The notes under the pieces are model-generated. The model saw only the letters and a list, made by a program, of their open reading frames with translations. It had not been told where the DNA came from and ran no database searches. From positions 1 through 53,293 of the forward strand of contig NZ_WNKF01000026.1 in NCBI RefSeq assembly GCF_010119225.1: 53,293 bases of DNA, written 5' to 3'. Origin of the DNA: Cyclobacterium roseum (GTDB lineage Bacteria; Bacteroidota; Bacteroidia; Cytophagales; Cyclobacteriaceae). Below are positions 35,372-43,546 of this stretch, in pieces; the first letter of the stretch is position 1; every line of letters begins with the position of its first letter. The translations under genes were made by a program, and so were the position numbers.

Positions 35372-36129
35372 GATTCTTTTTTATGAAGCATCGTGGTACT
35401 CGCCTGGGCAGTTGGTAAAATGATCACGTCTGCCAGCACTACATGAGGCGGGCGTGTGACCGCGTACCGAACCAGGTCGGCTACGTCCTCCGCCTTCAGG
35501 GGCTCAAATCCTTTGTAAACGCCAGCCGCCTTTTCATCGTCGCCTTTGAAGCGAACCAGGGAGAATTCCGTGTCTACCAAGCCGGGATTGATGGCCATGA
35601 CCTTGATGCCATAAGGATTCAGGTCCAAACGCATCCCCTTGGTAATGGCATCCACGGCATGCTTGGAGCCGCAGTATACATTTCCTTTGGGATAGACCTC
35701 CTTCCCTGCTGTTGAGCCTATATTAATAATCTGACCCGCCTTTCGCTCCACCATACCCGGGGTGATTTTTTTGGAAACATAGAGCAGTCCCTTAACATTG
35801 ATATCCATCATGGCATCCCAATCTTCCACGCTTCCTTCGTGGATGGGATCCAGTCCATGAGCGTTACCGGCATTATTGATGAGTACGGTGATGGATTGCC
35901 ATTCGGCGGGCAGGGAATCTATCGCCTCGTATACAGCATCTTTCTCCCTGACATCAAATACGAGAAAATGATAGGGAGTTCCCTTGGGCAATTCCTTTTG
36001 GAGCGCTTCCAGCCTTTCTTTTCTCCGGCCACAACCGATGATAGCAAAACCTTCTTCCGCCAGGTAACGGGCACAGGCTTTTCCTATCCCGGAGGTAGCT
36101 CCAGTGATAAATGCGATTTTCTTTTCCAT
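35368..36129 (-). CDS. Short-chain dehydrogenase/reductase (YdfG-like)
   Basis: A 253-residue NAD(P)-dependent oxidoreductase. The cofactor site is ITGATSGIGKACARYL (about 8-23), the structural NNAG is at about 88-91, and the catalytic Ser/Tyr/Lys appear as NIGSTAGKEVYPKGNVYCGSKHAV, with Tyr about 157 and Lys about 161. The family reduces 3-hydroxy acids or related carbonyl compounds. The four-base overlap with the dipeptidase gene suggests coupling, though their functions do not obviously connect. Confidence 0.9.
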   Translation of the reverse strand: MEKKIAFITGATSGIGKACARYLAEEGFAIIGCGRRKERLEALQKELPKGTPYHFLVFDVREKDAVYEAIDSLPAEWQSITVLINNAGNAHGLDPIHEGSVEDWDAMMDINVKGLLYVSKKITPGMVERKAGQIINIGSTAGKEVYPKGNVYCGSKHAVDAITKGMRLDLNPYGIKVMAINPGLVDTEFSLVRFKGDDEKAAGVYKGFEPLKAEDVADLVRYAVTRPPHVVLADVIILPTAQASTTMLHKKES

Positions 36130-36190
36130 AAGGAAATATAAAATTTTTCCGGCTGGATCAAAAACCAGACCCCTACGAATGCTCCGCTTG

Positions 36191-36967
36191 TTACTGGAAA
36201 TTCAGGTAAAGTGTAATGGATTTTCGGCGAATGTCCTGGATCGCACCCGCTATTCGCTCATCCGAATGGCCGGGCTGGTATAGGTTCATCAGGCCATGGG
36301 AAAAACGGATTTCAGGAGAAAATTTAAAGTATTGGAAATACAGATCAAAGCCCAGGCCCAGTTCTACCGCCAGGTCTTTTCCTTTAAGCACTACGGGATC
36401 CTCATTGGCTTCTTCCTGATTTTTGGTACGGATCTGCCCATTTACGCCTCCGATAAAATACATCCGGGTATTATTAAACCGCTCTGATTTGTACTTCACC
36501 AAAAGGGGGAATTCTACCAGTGTTTCTTCGGTGAGTAAGGGGACCGTGCTGATGCCGGTGCCATTGGGACTATCGGCATCATCGGTAAATAGCTGCACCT
36601 CCGTGCCGTATTCATAAAAGCCAACCTTGGGGGTAAAAAGTAAATTTACCTGATCGTGTAGGCGGCCTGTCACCAAAAAGCCCAAGGCAAATCCCGGGGA
36701 AAATACCGGCATAATCGCCCGCACATTGTGCAAGCTCGTGTAATCGGGGTCCACAAAGTTATCAGAATACTTAATTCTCAGGCTGCTGTTATGTCCCGCT
36801 AGAAAAAAACCATAGGAAAGCAACTGATCGTCGCTACCCGAATTATTAAATATCAAATTTCTTTCCTGAGCCTGTGTGGTGAAGGCCAGTCCAAGTGATA
36901 AAATAACAATCAGGGCTATTTTATACCGGTGTAAATCGAGCTGATGCCGAAGGTGAGGGTTTTGCAT
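36191..36967 (-). CDS. porT: PorT/SprT-like outer membrane beta-barrel protein (type IX secretion)
   Basis: A 258-residue exported barrel protein with a signal peptide ending TTQAQE. Strands such as LSYGFFLAGHNSSLRIKYS, PGFALGFLVTGRLHDQVNLLFTPKVGFYEYG, VEFPLLVKYKS and FSPEIRFSHGLMNL are the pattern of PorT/SprT, needed for type IX secretion and gliding in Bacteroidota. The neighbouring ubiE gene is a recurrent partner of porT. The ATG overlaps the ubiE coding end by 52 bases, and no ATG lies between the ubiE stop and the signal peptide. Other T9SS genes are not in the window, so the assignment rests on pattern and context. Confidence 0.72.
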   Translation of the reverse strand: MQNPHLRHQLDLHRYKIALIVILSLGLAFTTQAQERNLIFNNSGSDDQLLSYGFFLAGHNSSLRIKYSDNFVDPDYTSLHNVRAIMPVFSPGFALGFLVTGRLHDQVNLLFTPKVGFYEYGTEVQLFTDDADSPNGTGISTVPLLTEETLVEFPLLVKYKSERFNNTRMYFIGGVNGQIRTKNQEEANEDPVVLKGKDLAVELGLGFDLYFQYFKFSPEIRFSHGLMNLYQPGHSDERIAGAIQDIRRKSITLYLNFQ

Positions 36968-37638
36968 TGCGTTTGTTTGAAGCCTACTTTTTCAAGGATG
37001 CCAAGAAAATCCCTTCCATCCGGAAATGCCTTTACCGATTCTGGTAAATAGGTGTAAGCCGAATGGTCTTTTGATATCATTCTGCCAATCTGAGGCAAAA
37101 TATATTTAAAATAAAAGGAATAACCCTGTTTCATCGGAAATTTTTTCGGTTTAGAAAATTCCAGGATGACCGTTTTACCTCCGGGTTTCAACACCCGGTA
37201 CATGTCTGCCAGTCCTTTTTCCAAATTTTCAAAATTCCTAACACCAAAAGAAACGATGACGGCATCAAACTTATTTTCCTCGAAGAGCAACTTTTCCGAA
37301 TCGCCCAGCTGGAGTTCAATCAAATGCTCCAGCTTTTTCTGCTTCATCTTCTTGCGGCCTTCCTGAAGCATACCCTCTGAAATATCTACGCCAATCACCT
37401 TTTTCGGTTTTAGCGCCAGGGCTTCAATGGCAAAATCTCCAGTCCCGGTGGCAATATCCAAAATAAGTTTTGGCTGGTCCTTTTGAAGCATTTTAATGGC
37501 TTTTTTGCGCCAGATAATGTCAATACCTAAACTCAAAAGGTGGTTCAGCAGGTCGTATTTCTTGCTGATATTATCAAACATGCTGGCAACCTGCTGCTTT
37601 TTGCCTTCTTTTTTATCTTTATAGGGAACTACGGACAT
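36916..37638 (-). CDS. ubiE: Demethylmenaquinone methyltransferase UbiE/MenG
   Basis: A 240-residue SAM-dependent methyltransferase for the last step of menaquinone synthesis. Motifs are MFDNISKKYDLLNHLLSLGID (about 20-40), the SAM site LDIATGTGDFAIEAL and the family blocks VSFGVRNFENLEKGLADMYRVLKPGG and ILEFSKPKKFP. The frame is open upstream to 37755 but that part does not match; ATG 37638 (MSVVPYKDKKEGKKQQVA) is the family start. Divergent from the EngB gene, whose promoter sits in the shared gap. Its end overlaps porT. Confidence 0.93.
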   Translation of the reverse strand: MSVVPYKDKKEGKKQQVASMFDNISKKYDLLNHLLSLGIDIIWRKKAIKMLQKDQPKLILDIATGTGDFAIEALALKPKKVIGVDISEGMLQEGRKKMKQKKLEHLIELQLGDSEKLLFEENKFDAVIVSFGVRNFENLEKGLADMYRVLKPGGKTVILEFSKPKKFPMKQGYSFYFKYILPQIGRMISKDHSAYTYLPESVKAFPDGRDFLGILEKVGFKQTQCKTLTFGISSIYTGIK

Positions 37639-37706
37639 GGCTTCTAATTTCGATACAATATTACTAAGTAAACCCGAGCATTGGAAAATTGTTAATGAAA
37701 TAATGG

Positions 37707-37739
37707 TTTGGAGGCCATGATGGAAATTGGTTACCTTTG
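37707..37739 (+). promoter_or_regulatory. Promoter of ysxC/engB
   Basis: TTTG at 37707-37710, 21 bases, then TACCTTTG at 37732-37739. The -7 element ends only 14 bases before the ATG at 37754, so the message would have a leader of only about 8 bases. Confidence 0.68.
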
Positions 37740-37753
37740 TGAAAAAATGGGCC

Positions 37754-38359
37754 ATGTTGAAAAATGCACGCTTTTTAATCAGTAATACGGATCATAAAAA
37801 ATGTCCGCCTCCCACCAAACCGGAGTTTGCCTTTATTGGCCGCTCTAATGTGGGAAAAAGCTCCCTGATCAACATGCTCACCAATCACAAGCACCTGGCG
37901 AAAATTTCCGGTCGACCGGGAAAGACGCAGCTAATCAATCATTTTGTGATCAATGACCGCTGGTACATGGTAGACCTTCCCGGCTACGGTTTTGCCAAAG
38001 TAAACAAAAAACTGAAGGCAGACTGGGACAAAATGATTCGCAATTACCTCACGGGACGGGAAAACCTGACGGCGGTGTTTGTCCTTATCGACAGCCGGCT
38101 TCCTCCGCAAAAAATCGACCTGGAATTTATCCAATGGTGCGGGCAGCTGGAAATGCCAGTGGCCCTCCTGTTTACCAAAGCCGACAAACAGTCCCATTCC
38201 AAAACCGCTGAAAACGTACACCGTTTTCTGGATGAGATGGAAAAGTTATTTGTAGAAGCTCCCGAGTTTTTCGTGACTTCTGCCATTAATCAGCAAGGAA
38301 GGGATGAACTGATCCAATTTATCGAAGAAAACGTTACCGAATGGTACGGTGCCAACTGA
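37754..38359 (+). CDS. ysxC: Ribosome biogenesis GTPase YsxC/EngB
   Basis: A 201-residue GTPase of the YihA/YsxC/EngB family involved in assembly of the 50S subunit. GTP-binding motifs are visible: G1 GRSNVGKSSL, G2/G3 region GRPGKTQLINHF and VDLPGYGFAKV, G4 TKADK and G5 SAIN. The frame opens at 37727 but homologues and the promoter position point to ATG 37754 (MLKNARFLISNT). It is followed by DUF5606, which has its own promoter. Confidence 0.94.
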   Translation: MLKNARFLISNTDHKKCPPPTKPEFAFIGRSNVGKSSLINMLTNHKHLAKISGRPGKTQLINHFVINDRWYMVDLPGYGFAKVNKKLKADWDKMIRNYLTGRENLTAVFVLIDSRLPPQKIDLEFIQWCGQLEMPVALLFTKADKQSHSKTAENVHRFLDEMEKLFVEAPEFFVTSAINQQGRDELIQFIEENVTEWYGAN

Positions 38360-38364
38360 GTTCC

Positions 38365-38394
38365 TTGGCCAATCCTGACGAAACCGTATATTTG
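38365..38394 (+). promoter_or_regulatory. Promoter of the DUF5606 gene
   Basis: TTG at 38365-38367, 19 bases, then TATATTTG at 38387-38394, both on the expected pattern. It lies just after the ysxC stop and 24 bases before the ATG at 38419. Confidence 0.7.
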
Positions 38395-38418
38395 CAGCCT
38401 GAAAACAAACTAGCTATC

Positions 38419-38880
38419 ATGGAATTTAAAGACATTGCCACCGTTTCCGGAAAACCCGGCCTTTATAAAATACTCAAGCCCAGCCGCAGCGGCGTTATCC
38501 TGGAGTCCCTGGACGACAAGAAAGGGAAACTAGTAGTAGGGGCTGCTCAGCGCGTTTCCCTCCTGAGTGAAATTTCCATTTACACGCTAACAGAAGAGGG
38601 AGCCTCCCTCTTGAAAGAGGTGATGATAAAAATCGAAAAGGAATTCCAGGGCGATACCGGTCTGGAAGGTGCCGACAAAGAAGAGTACCAGGCCTTCATG
38701 AAACATATTTTACCGGAATTTGACGAGGACCGGGTCTATGCTTCTGATGTCAAAAAACTCATTAGCTGGTACCATATCATCCGTAAAGAATGTCCGGAAG
38801 TGCTGGAAGAAAAGCCAGAAGCAGCTCCCGAAAATTCCGAAGAACAGAAGGATAAAGACACCGATAAAGGGGAAGAATGA
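38419..38880 (+). CDS. DUF5606 family protein
   Basis: A 153-residue soluble protein, conserved in Bacteroidota. The N-terminal beta domain MEFKDIATVSGKPGLYKILKPSRSGVILESLDD is characteristic of DUF5606; a helical segment with a conserved EDRVYASDVKKLISWYHII follows, and the tail is highly acidic and low-complexity ([23 protein letters not shown]). The function is unknown. The upstream open frame from 38341 overlaps the ysxC end; the promoter at 38365-38394 supports the start at 38419. It overlaps the next gene by four bases. Confidence 0.85.
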   Translation: MEFKDIATVSGKPGLYKILKPSRSGVILESLDDKKGKLVVGAAQRVSLLSEISIYTLTEEGASLLKEVMIKIEKEFQGDTGLEGADKEEYQAFMKHILPEFDEDRVYASDVKKLISWYHIIRKECPEVLEEKPEAAPENSEEQKDKDTDKGEE

Positions 38881-39194
38881 TTGATCCCGAAAAATCCGGG
38901 CCTGAAAGCATCCAATCGGGAGCTGCCGATTTGCAAAAATTACTGCAGCTTCCGGCTATTCCCGAGGTCCGGGACAGGGAAAGTCTGGCTGCTGCCATTG
39001 CACCGGCCATCGGCCGTTTGCTAAACGGCCATTTGGAAAAGTTACTACAGCTATGCTACCGGCTGGACCTGGATGAGCAAAAACTACGAAGCATTCTCTC
39101 CGAAAGTCCTCCCGAAAAAATGACCCAACACCTTTCCCTGGCCATTGTAGACCGGCAACTAATAAAGGTCCACTTCCGAAACAAGTACCGCTAA
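38877..39194 (+). CDS. Small helical protein downstream of DUF5606, unrecognised
   Basis: A 105-residue soluble helical protein with Leu-rich segments ([33 protein letters not shown]) and a short conserved-looking tail ([20 protein letters not shown]). Its ATG overlaps the stop of the DUF5606 gene by four bases, so the two are surely co-translated. I recognise no family with certainty. Its 3' end overlaps the converging fbp gene by four bases. Confidence 0.68.
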   Translation: MIDPEKSGPESIQSGAADLQKLLQLPAIPEVRDRESLAAAIAPAIGRLLNGHLEKLLQLCYRLDLDEQKLRSILSESPPEKMTQHLSLAIVDRQLIKVHFRNKYR

Positions 39195-40207
39195 CCGTTC
39201 AGGCTTTTCTCCAGCCCCTTTACCATATTTTTCGATCCGATGTAAACGGGCGTACGCTGATGTAAACTGCCCGGGACAATGTCCAGAATACGTTGCTGAC
39301 CGTCAGAGGCGGCCCCTCCCACCTGCTCGGCGATAAAGGCCAGGGCATTGGCCTCGTACATCAACCTGATTTTTCCATTCGGTGCCTGGGAAGTGGCCGG
39401 GTAAAGGTAGATTCCTCCTTTGAGCAGATTTCTATGAAAGTCCGCCACCAAACTGCCTATGTACCTGGCGGAAGCCCCTGCTCTTTTACAGGCCTCCAGG
39501 TACGATAAGATATTTGGGTTAATGTGAGGAGCCAAGCCCTCATTGATGGTATAAATAGCGCCATCTTCGGGCATACTCATTTCAGGATGAGAAAGGAAAA
39601 ATTCCCCCAGAGACCTTTCATAGGTGAAACCATTGGCCCCGTTACCGGTGGAATAGACCAACATGGTCGAAGATCCGTACAGCACGTATCCGGCTGCTAC
39701 CTGCTCGGAGCCTTTTTGCAAGACATCCTCCTCCTTAATGGGCGACCCGGTCGCTGTCTTTCTACGGTAAATCGAAAAGATGGTGCCAATGGAGACATTC
39801 ACATCTATATTGGAGGATCCATCCAGGGGGTCGATGGCCACTACGTACTTACCCTTGCTATTTTGAAGGTCGATGACCAGGTCTTCTTCTTCCGATACCA
39901 CGGCACAGACCTCCCCACCTTTCGTCAATGCACGGGTAAAACGTACATTAGCGACCACATCCAACTTCTGCTGTTCCTCTCCCTGTACATTGGTTTGCCC
40001 GAAGGCACCGGTTACATCTGATAGCCCTGCACGGCTGATCTCTCTGGATACAATCTTGGAAGCCAGGGCGATATCCCTTAATATCTGGGACAGCTCACCG
40101 GTGGCAAATGGAAAATCCGCCTGTTTGCTTTTTATAAACCGGTCCAGGGTTACCCCGACTTTATAGGCCAGGTTACCGGTATCTTGTTTGTAAGGCTGTG
40201 TCTTCAT
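39191..40207 (-). CDS. fbp: Class 1 fructose-1,6-bisphosphatase
   Basis: A 338-residue enzyme that converts fructose-1,6-bisphosphate to fructose-6-phosphate in gluconeogenesis. The metal-binding signature [26 protein letters not shown] (about 121-146) and the acidic VSEEEDLV loop identify class 1; length fits the family. The C-terminal [29 protein letters not shown] is also typical. The reverse gene's ATG (40207-40205) coincides with the -7 element of the aspartate kinase gene on the opposite strand. Its 3' end overlaps the small gene at 38877. Confidence 0.95.
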   Translation of the reverse strand: MKTQPYKQDTGNLAYKVGVTLDRFIKSKQADFPFATGELSQILRDIALASKIVSREISRAGLSDVTGAFGQTNVQGEEQQKLDVVANVRFTRALTKGGEVCAVVSEEEDLVIDLQNSKGKYVVAIDPLDGSSNIDVNVSIGTIFSIYRRKTATGSPIKEEDVLQKGSEQVAAGYVLYGSSTMLVYSTGNGANGFTYERSLGEFFLSHPEMSMPEDGAIYTINEGLAPHINPNILSYLEACKRAGASARYIGSLVADFHRNLLKGGIYLYPATSQAPNGKIRLMYEANALAFIAEQVGGAASDGQQRILDIVPGSLHQRTPVYIGSKNMVKGLEKSLNG

Positions 40208-40214
40208 ACCTTTG
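40184..40214 (+). promoter_or_regulatory. Promoter of the aspartate kinase gene, inside fbp
   Basis: TTG at 40184-40186, 20 bases, then TACCTTTG at 40207-40214. The first half lies within the first codons of the divergent fbp gene. The predicted leader is about 42 bases to the ATG at 40263. Confidence 0.65.
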
Positions 40215-40262
40215 AATATAATTCATTATCTTCAATTCATTGGCCTTTCTTTTCGATTTTTC

Positions 40263-41540
40263 ATGATACAACCCCTGGTCTACAAGTTTGGTGGTGCCTC
40301 CATAAAAGATGCCGCCGCCATCAAAAACATCGCCCAACTGGTAAAAAAACGATGGTCCAGTGGCATGGTTCTGGTCGTCTCCGCCGCTGGCAAAACCACC
40401 GACCGGCTGGAACAGCTAATCGAACTTTCCTTTCAGGGAAAGCGCTTCGATACCGAGTTAATCGAGTTATTGGATTACCATGAAGACCTCTGCCGGGGCC
40501 TTTTTCCTACTGATCATGCCATCTTTTCCCGGGTGGATAATCATTTTGCGCAGTTGCGGCGACTTTTGGAAAGCGATATATTGAAAGAGGAGGAAGCCTT
40601 CTTCTATGATCAGATAATCGGCTACGGGGAGCTTATCTCCACCCGCATCCTTCAGGAATACCTCTGTGAAACCGGTTCTCATTGTCTTTGGCAAGATGCC
40701 CGGGAATTGGTGCGGACAGACTCCACCACCAAAATGGCCCGGGTAGACTGGGCACTGACGATGCAGCATTGCCGGAGAGCACTCATTCCCAAACTGGAAA
40801 AATTCCCCGTGGTCACCCAGGGCTTTATTGGTACGGATTTACTCGGCAATACCACCACGCTTGGAAGGGAAGGTTCGGACTTTACCGCTGCCATCCTTGG
40901 GGTCAGCCTGGGTGCTGCATCCGTTACCATCTGGAAAGATGTGGCCGGTATACTTAATGGCGACCCGGACCTCTTTCCGGATGCCGTTAAATTTGAATAC
41001 CTCGATTTTGAAGAAGCCGCTGAAATGACCTACTACGGGGCAAAGGTGATTCATCCCAAAACCATCAAACCCCTGGCAAAACACAATATTCCCCTCTATG
41101 TCAAGTCCTTTGTCAATCCGGATGCGGCAGGGACGATTATCGGCTCCTTTGGTCAGGCACCCCGAATCCCGATCACCATCTTCAAAGATCACCTGACACT
41201 CATCGATCTGCGCATCCGGGACCTGTCGATGGTGGGCGGGTTCCATTTCGAATTTATTTACGAGGTGGCCAAAAAAGCCAACTGGCGCATTCAGCTAATA
41301 CAGGCCACTGCTGCTCACCTGCGCCTGGTGATTCAAGACATGCCCTCCACAGCGGAGCAACTCGCCCGACCCTTTCGGGACGTATTTCATGTCAAAATCA
41401 AAACCCATCTCAAAATGATTACGGTGAAAAATCCCACCGATGCCGAAATCAAGCATTACCGGCAGGTAGCCGAAACTTGCCAACTGGAACAAAAAAGCCC
41501 CGAACTGATTCAGTGGGTTTATGAGGCAGAAGATGATTGA
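40263..41540 (+). CDS. Aspartate kinase
   Basis: A 425-residue enzyme that phosphorylates aspartate, the first step toward lysine, threonine, methionine and diaminopimelate for peptidoglycan. The kinase motifs are VYKFGGASIKDA at the start, TLGREGSDFTAAIL, and KDVAGILNGDPDLFPDA with the downstream AAEMTYYGAKVIHPKT. The C-terminal 130 residues have the alpha/beta pattern of ACT regulatory domains (ITIFKDHLTLIDLRIRDLSM). It is monofunctional, with no homoserine dehydrogenase domain. A longer frame from 40212 is open, but family members begin near MIQPLVYKF. Confidence 0.92.
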   Translation: MIQPLVYKFGGASIKDAAAIKNIAQLVKKRWSSGMVLVVSAAGKTTDRLEQLIELSFQGKRFDTELIELLDYHEDLCRGLFPTDHAIFSRVDNHFAQLRRLLESDILKEEEAFFYDQIIGYGELISTRILQEYLCETGSHCLWQDARELVRTDSTTKMARVDWALTMQHCRRALIPKLEKFPVVTQGFIGTDLLGNTTTLGREGSDFTAAILGVSLGAASVTIWKDVAGILNGDPDLFPDAVKFEYLDFEEAAEMTYYGAKVIHPKTIKPLAKHNIPLYVKSFVNPDAAGTIIGSFGQAPRIPITIFKDHLTLIDLRIRDLSMVGGFHFEFIYEVAKKANWRIQLIQATAAHLRLVIQDMPSTAEQLARPFRDVFHVKIKTHLKMITVKNPTDAEIKHYRQVAETCQLEQKSPELIQWVYEAEDD

Positions 41541-41556
41541 TCCCCTCTTAGGCCCT

Positions 41557-42435
41557 CTAATTGTCCAAAAATCGCTTCAGTGTCTGCTGGATCCCGGATA
41601 AGTATGCTTTTCCAAACAAATTGAGATGTACCAATAGCGGATATAGGTTATAAACCGCTACCCGATCTTCAAAACCCGGTTCCAGCGGAAAAACATCTTG
41701 ATAGGCCTCGTAAAAACGGGAATCAAAGCCTCCAAATAAGCGTGAAAAGGCCAGGTCCACTTCCCGGTGGCCAAAGTAAACGGCCGGATCAATCAATGCC
41801 GGTAATCCGGCCGCATCCGGAAGAACGTTTCCTGACCAAAGGTCTCCGTGCAACAATGCCGGTTTTTCCAAGGGAAAAAAATCCTCCAAAAAAGGATAAA
41901 GGCTTCGAAAACGATCCAAAAATTTCTCGCCAACCAGTTGATTGTAATAGGCCAGTTGCAATTGGGGTTCCAGTCTTTTTTCCACAAAAAAATCAAACCA
42001 ACGGTCTTTCCAATCATTCGTTTGCGGCAAAATAGCTATGTAATTATTGCGATCCAGACCAAAGGCCTTTGCGGTACACATATGGAGCTCTGCCAGCCCT
42101 TCTCCCAACCTTTCTGAATAGTCAGACTGCTTCGGAGCACTGGGAATCCAATCTATCAATAAAAAATGCCGGTCCTCGTAGCTTCCCTGCGCCAGTGTTT
42201 GGGGAACGTACAGGCTGCAATTTGTTCGTACCCAGTTCAGTCCCTCGCTTTCGCGTTTGAAAATTTCTGTAGCGGATTCGTGGTTGGTTTTGAGAAAGTA
42301 AGCCCCCTGCTCCGTTTCCAAAAAAATGGCCTGGTTTCGGGTGCCAGCCGCCACTAGTTGGTATTGCTGCACCCTTAGTGACTGCCCAAATGCTTGCAAG
42401 GTAGCATGTGCAAATAGTCCCTCAAGCGATTCCAT
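41557..42435 (-). CDS. Fructosamine kinase family protein
   Basis: A 292-residue kinase-like protein of the fructosamine-3-kinase family, which phosphorylates sugar residues on glycated proteins so that they detach. Characteristic blocks are FLKTNHESATEIFKRESEGL (ATP-binding Lys), ALLHGDLWSGNVL with the catalytic Asp and Asn, IDPAVYFGHREVDLAFSRLFGGF and FYEAYQ. It overlaps the upstream phosphatase gene by 14 bases, an arrangement of tyrosine phosphatase plus FN3K often seen in bacteria, suggesting a shared role in repairing or regulating glycated proteins. Confidence 0.9.
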   Translation of the reverse strand: MESLEGLFAHATLQAFGQSLRVQQYQLVAAGTRNQAIFLETEQGAYFLKTNHESATEIFKRESEGLNWVRTNCSLYVPQTLAQGSYEDRHFLLIDWIPSAPKQSDYSERLGEGLAELHMCTAKAFGLDRNNYIAILPQTNDWKDRWFDFFVEKRLEPQLQLAYYNQLVGEKFLDRFRSLYPFLEDFFPLEKPALLHGDLWSGNVLPDAAGLPALIDPAVYFGHREVDLAFSRLFGGFDSRFYEAYQDVFPLEPGFEDRVAVYNLYPLLVHLNLFGKAYLSGIQQTLKRFLDN

Positions 42436-42913
42436 TCAAGCGGTGATTTTTTTCCAATTCGACAATGAATCCATCGAGGGCCTCGTCCAGGATTTCAAAG
42501 ACCTTTTGAAAGCCATCTTCTCCTCCATAGTAGGGGTCAGGAACTTCCAAAAATTCGGGAGAAAGTTGGAATTCACGCATCAGGTGGAGTTTCTTAGCTG
42601 GTATGCCCACCTTTTGGGACAGCAGCGTGATGTTTTCCAGATTGGACCGGTCCATGGCGATCAGGTAATCAAAATCCCTGAAATCCGTTCGATGCAATTG
42701 CCGGCCCCGATGGTCCATTTTGATCCCATTTCTTACAGCGCAGTTCATGGCCCGCTCATCGGGGAGTTCTCCGATATGGTAATCCGACGTACCGCAGCTA
42801 TCGGCAATTACCTGTTCCCCATAACCTTTATGAGAAATTTTATGGGAGAATAATGCTTCAGCCAAAGGAGAGCGGCAAATGTTGCCTAAGCAAACAAACA
42901 AGACTTTAATCAT
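42422..42913 (-). CDS. Low-molecular-weight protein tyrosine phosphatase
   Basis: A 163-residue phosphatase with the signature MIKVLFVCLGNICRSPLAEALF; Cys8 and Arg14 are the catalytic pair, and the general-acid Asp lies in VPDPYYGG (about 128). The frame is open upstream to 42988, but ATG 42913 fits the family exactly. It is the first gene of a two-gene unit with the fructosamine kinase. Bacterial members act on exopolysaccharide kinases or on arginine/tyrosine phosphates; the substrate here is unknown. Confidence 0.92.
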   Translation of the reverse strand: MIKVLFVCLGNICRSPLAEALFSHKISHKGYGEQVIADSCGTSDYHIGELPDERAMNCAVRNGIKMDHRGRQLHRTDFRDFDYLIAMDRSNLENITLLSQKVGIPAKKLHLMREFQLSPEFLEVPDPYYGGEDGFQKVFEILDEALDGFIVELEKNHRLNGIA

Positions 42914-43036
42914 AAAATCATCGTTTTCCGGGATTTCCCTGCCTACCCCAGCGATTCGGACCGACAGGTTGAATGAATTAACTTTCAATTTAAAAAAATG
43001 AACGAACTATCCATATGATTTTTATGAAATAATGCC

Positions 43037-43044
43037 TACTTTTG
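43037..43044 (+). promoter_or_regulatory. -7 element of the perR-like gene
   Basis: TACTTTTG matches TAnnTTTG, 38 bases before the ATG at 43083 and immediately before the inverted repeat at 43050-43069. The -33 element is not clear. Confidence 0.55.
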
Positions 43045-43049
43045 CATAC

Positions 43050-43069
43050 TCATTCCCAGATAGGAATGA
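43050..43069. promoter_or_regulatory. Inverted repeat, likely autoregulatory operator of the PerR-like gene
   Basis: TCATTCC (43050-43056), six bases, GGAATGA (43063-43069): perfect 7-bp arms, placed at the expected start of transcription between the -7 element and the ATG. It differs from the AT-rich Fur/PerR box of Firmicutes, but position and symmetry make it a good candidate for self-repression. Confidence 0.6.
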
Positions 43070-43082
43070 ATATTAACAAAAA

Positions 43083-43496
43083 ATGGATTTCCAAAAGCTA
43101 AAAAATAAGATCAACTCCGGCGGCTTGAAATTTACCCATCAGCGGATGGTGATTTACGAAGCCCTATGCATTTCGGAGGACCATCCTACGGCGGAAATGG
43201 TTTTTTCCCGGGTAAAAGAGGCCAATCCTGGCCTTTCCAAGGGAACGGTTTATAAGACCTTGGATAGCTTTGTTCATGCCAACATGGTTCAGAAATTTAC
43301 CGATGACCTGGGGCTGATGCGATTTGATCCTGTATTGGAGTCCCATAGTCACCTGTACTGTAGCAAAAGCAAGAAAATAAGAGACTACAAAAACGCCGGT
43401 CTGGAAAAAATGTTAAAAAAGTACTTTGAGGAGAACCAAATTGACGGCTTTGAAGTTGAAGAAGTATCATTGGTAATCAAAGGAAAAACGAAATAA
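43083..43496 (+). CDS. PerR-type peroxide-responsive repressor (Fur family)
   Basis: A 137-residue DNA-binding regulator. The winged helix spans about 1-80 (HPTAEMVFSRVKEANPGLSKGTVYKTL). The five iron ligands of B. subtilis PerR (H37, D85, H91, H93, D104) all align with a constant offset of three: His34, Asp82, His88, His90 and Asp101. The Asp at the last position is the mark of PerR rather than Fur. The structural zinc site is missing: the first CxxC is C93-SKS and the C-terminal CxxC is absent. The next gene on the strand is a 2-Cys peroxiredoxin, a logical target. Confidence 0.86.
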   Translation: MDFQKLKNKINSGGLKFTHQRMVIYEALCISEDHPTAEMVFSRVKEANPGLSKGTVYKTLDSFVHANMVQKFTDDLGLMRFDPVLESHSHLYCSKSKKIRDYKNAGLEKMLKKYFEENQIDGFEVEEVSLVIKGKTK

Positions 43497-43546
43497 TTTT
43501 CTAAATACCATCGTTAATTTATCTACAAACAATTAAAATTTATTTT

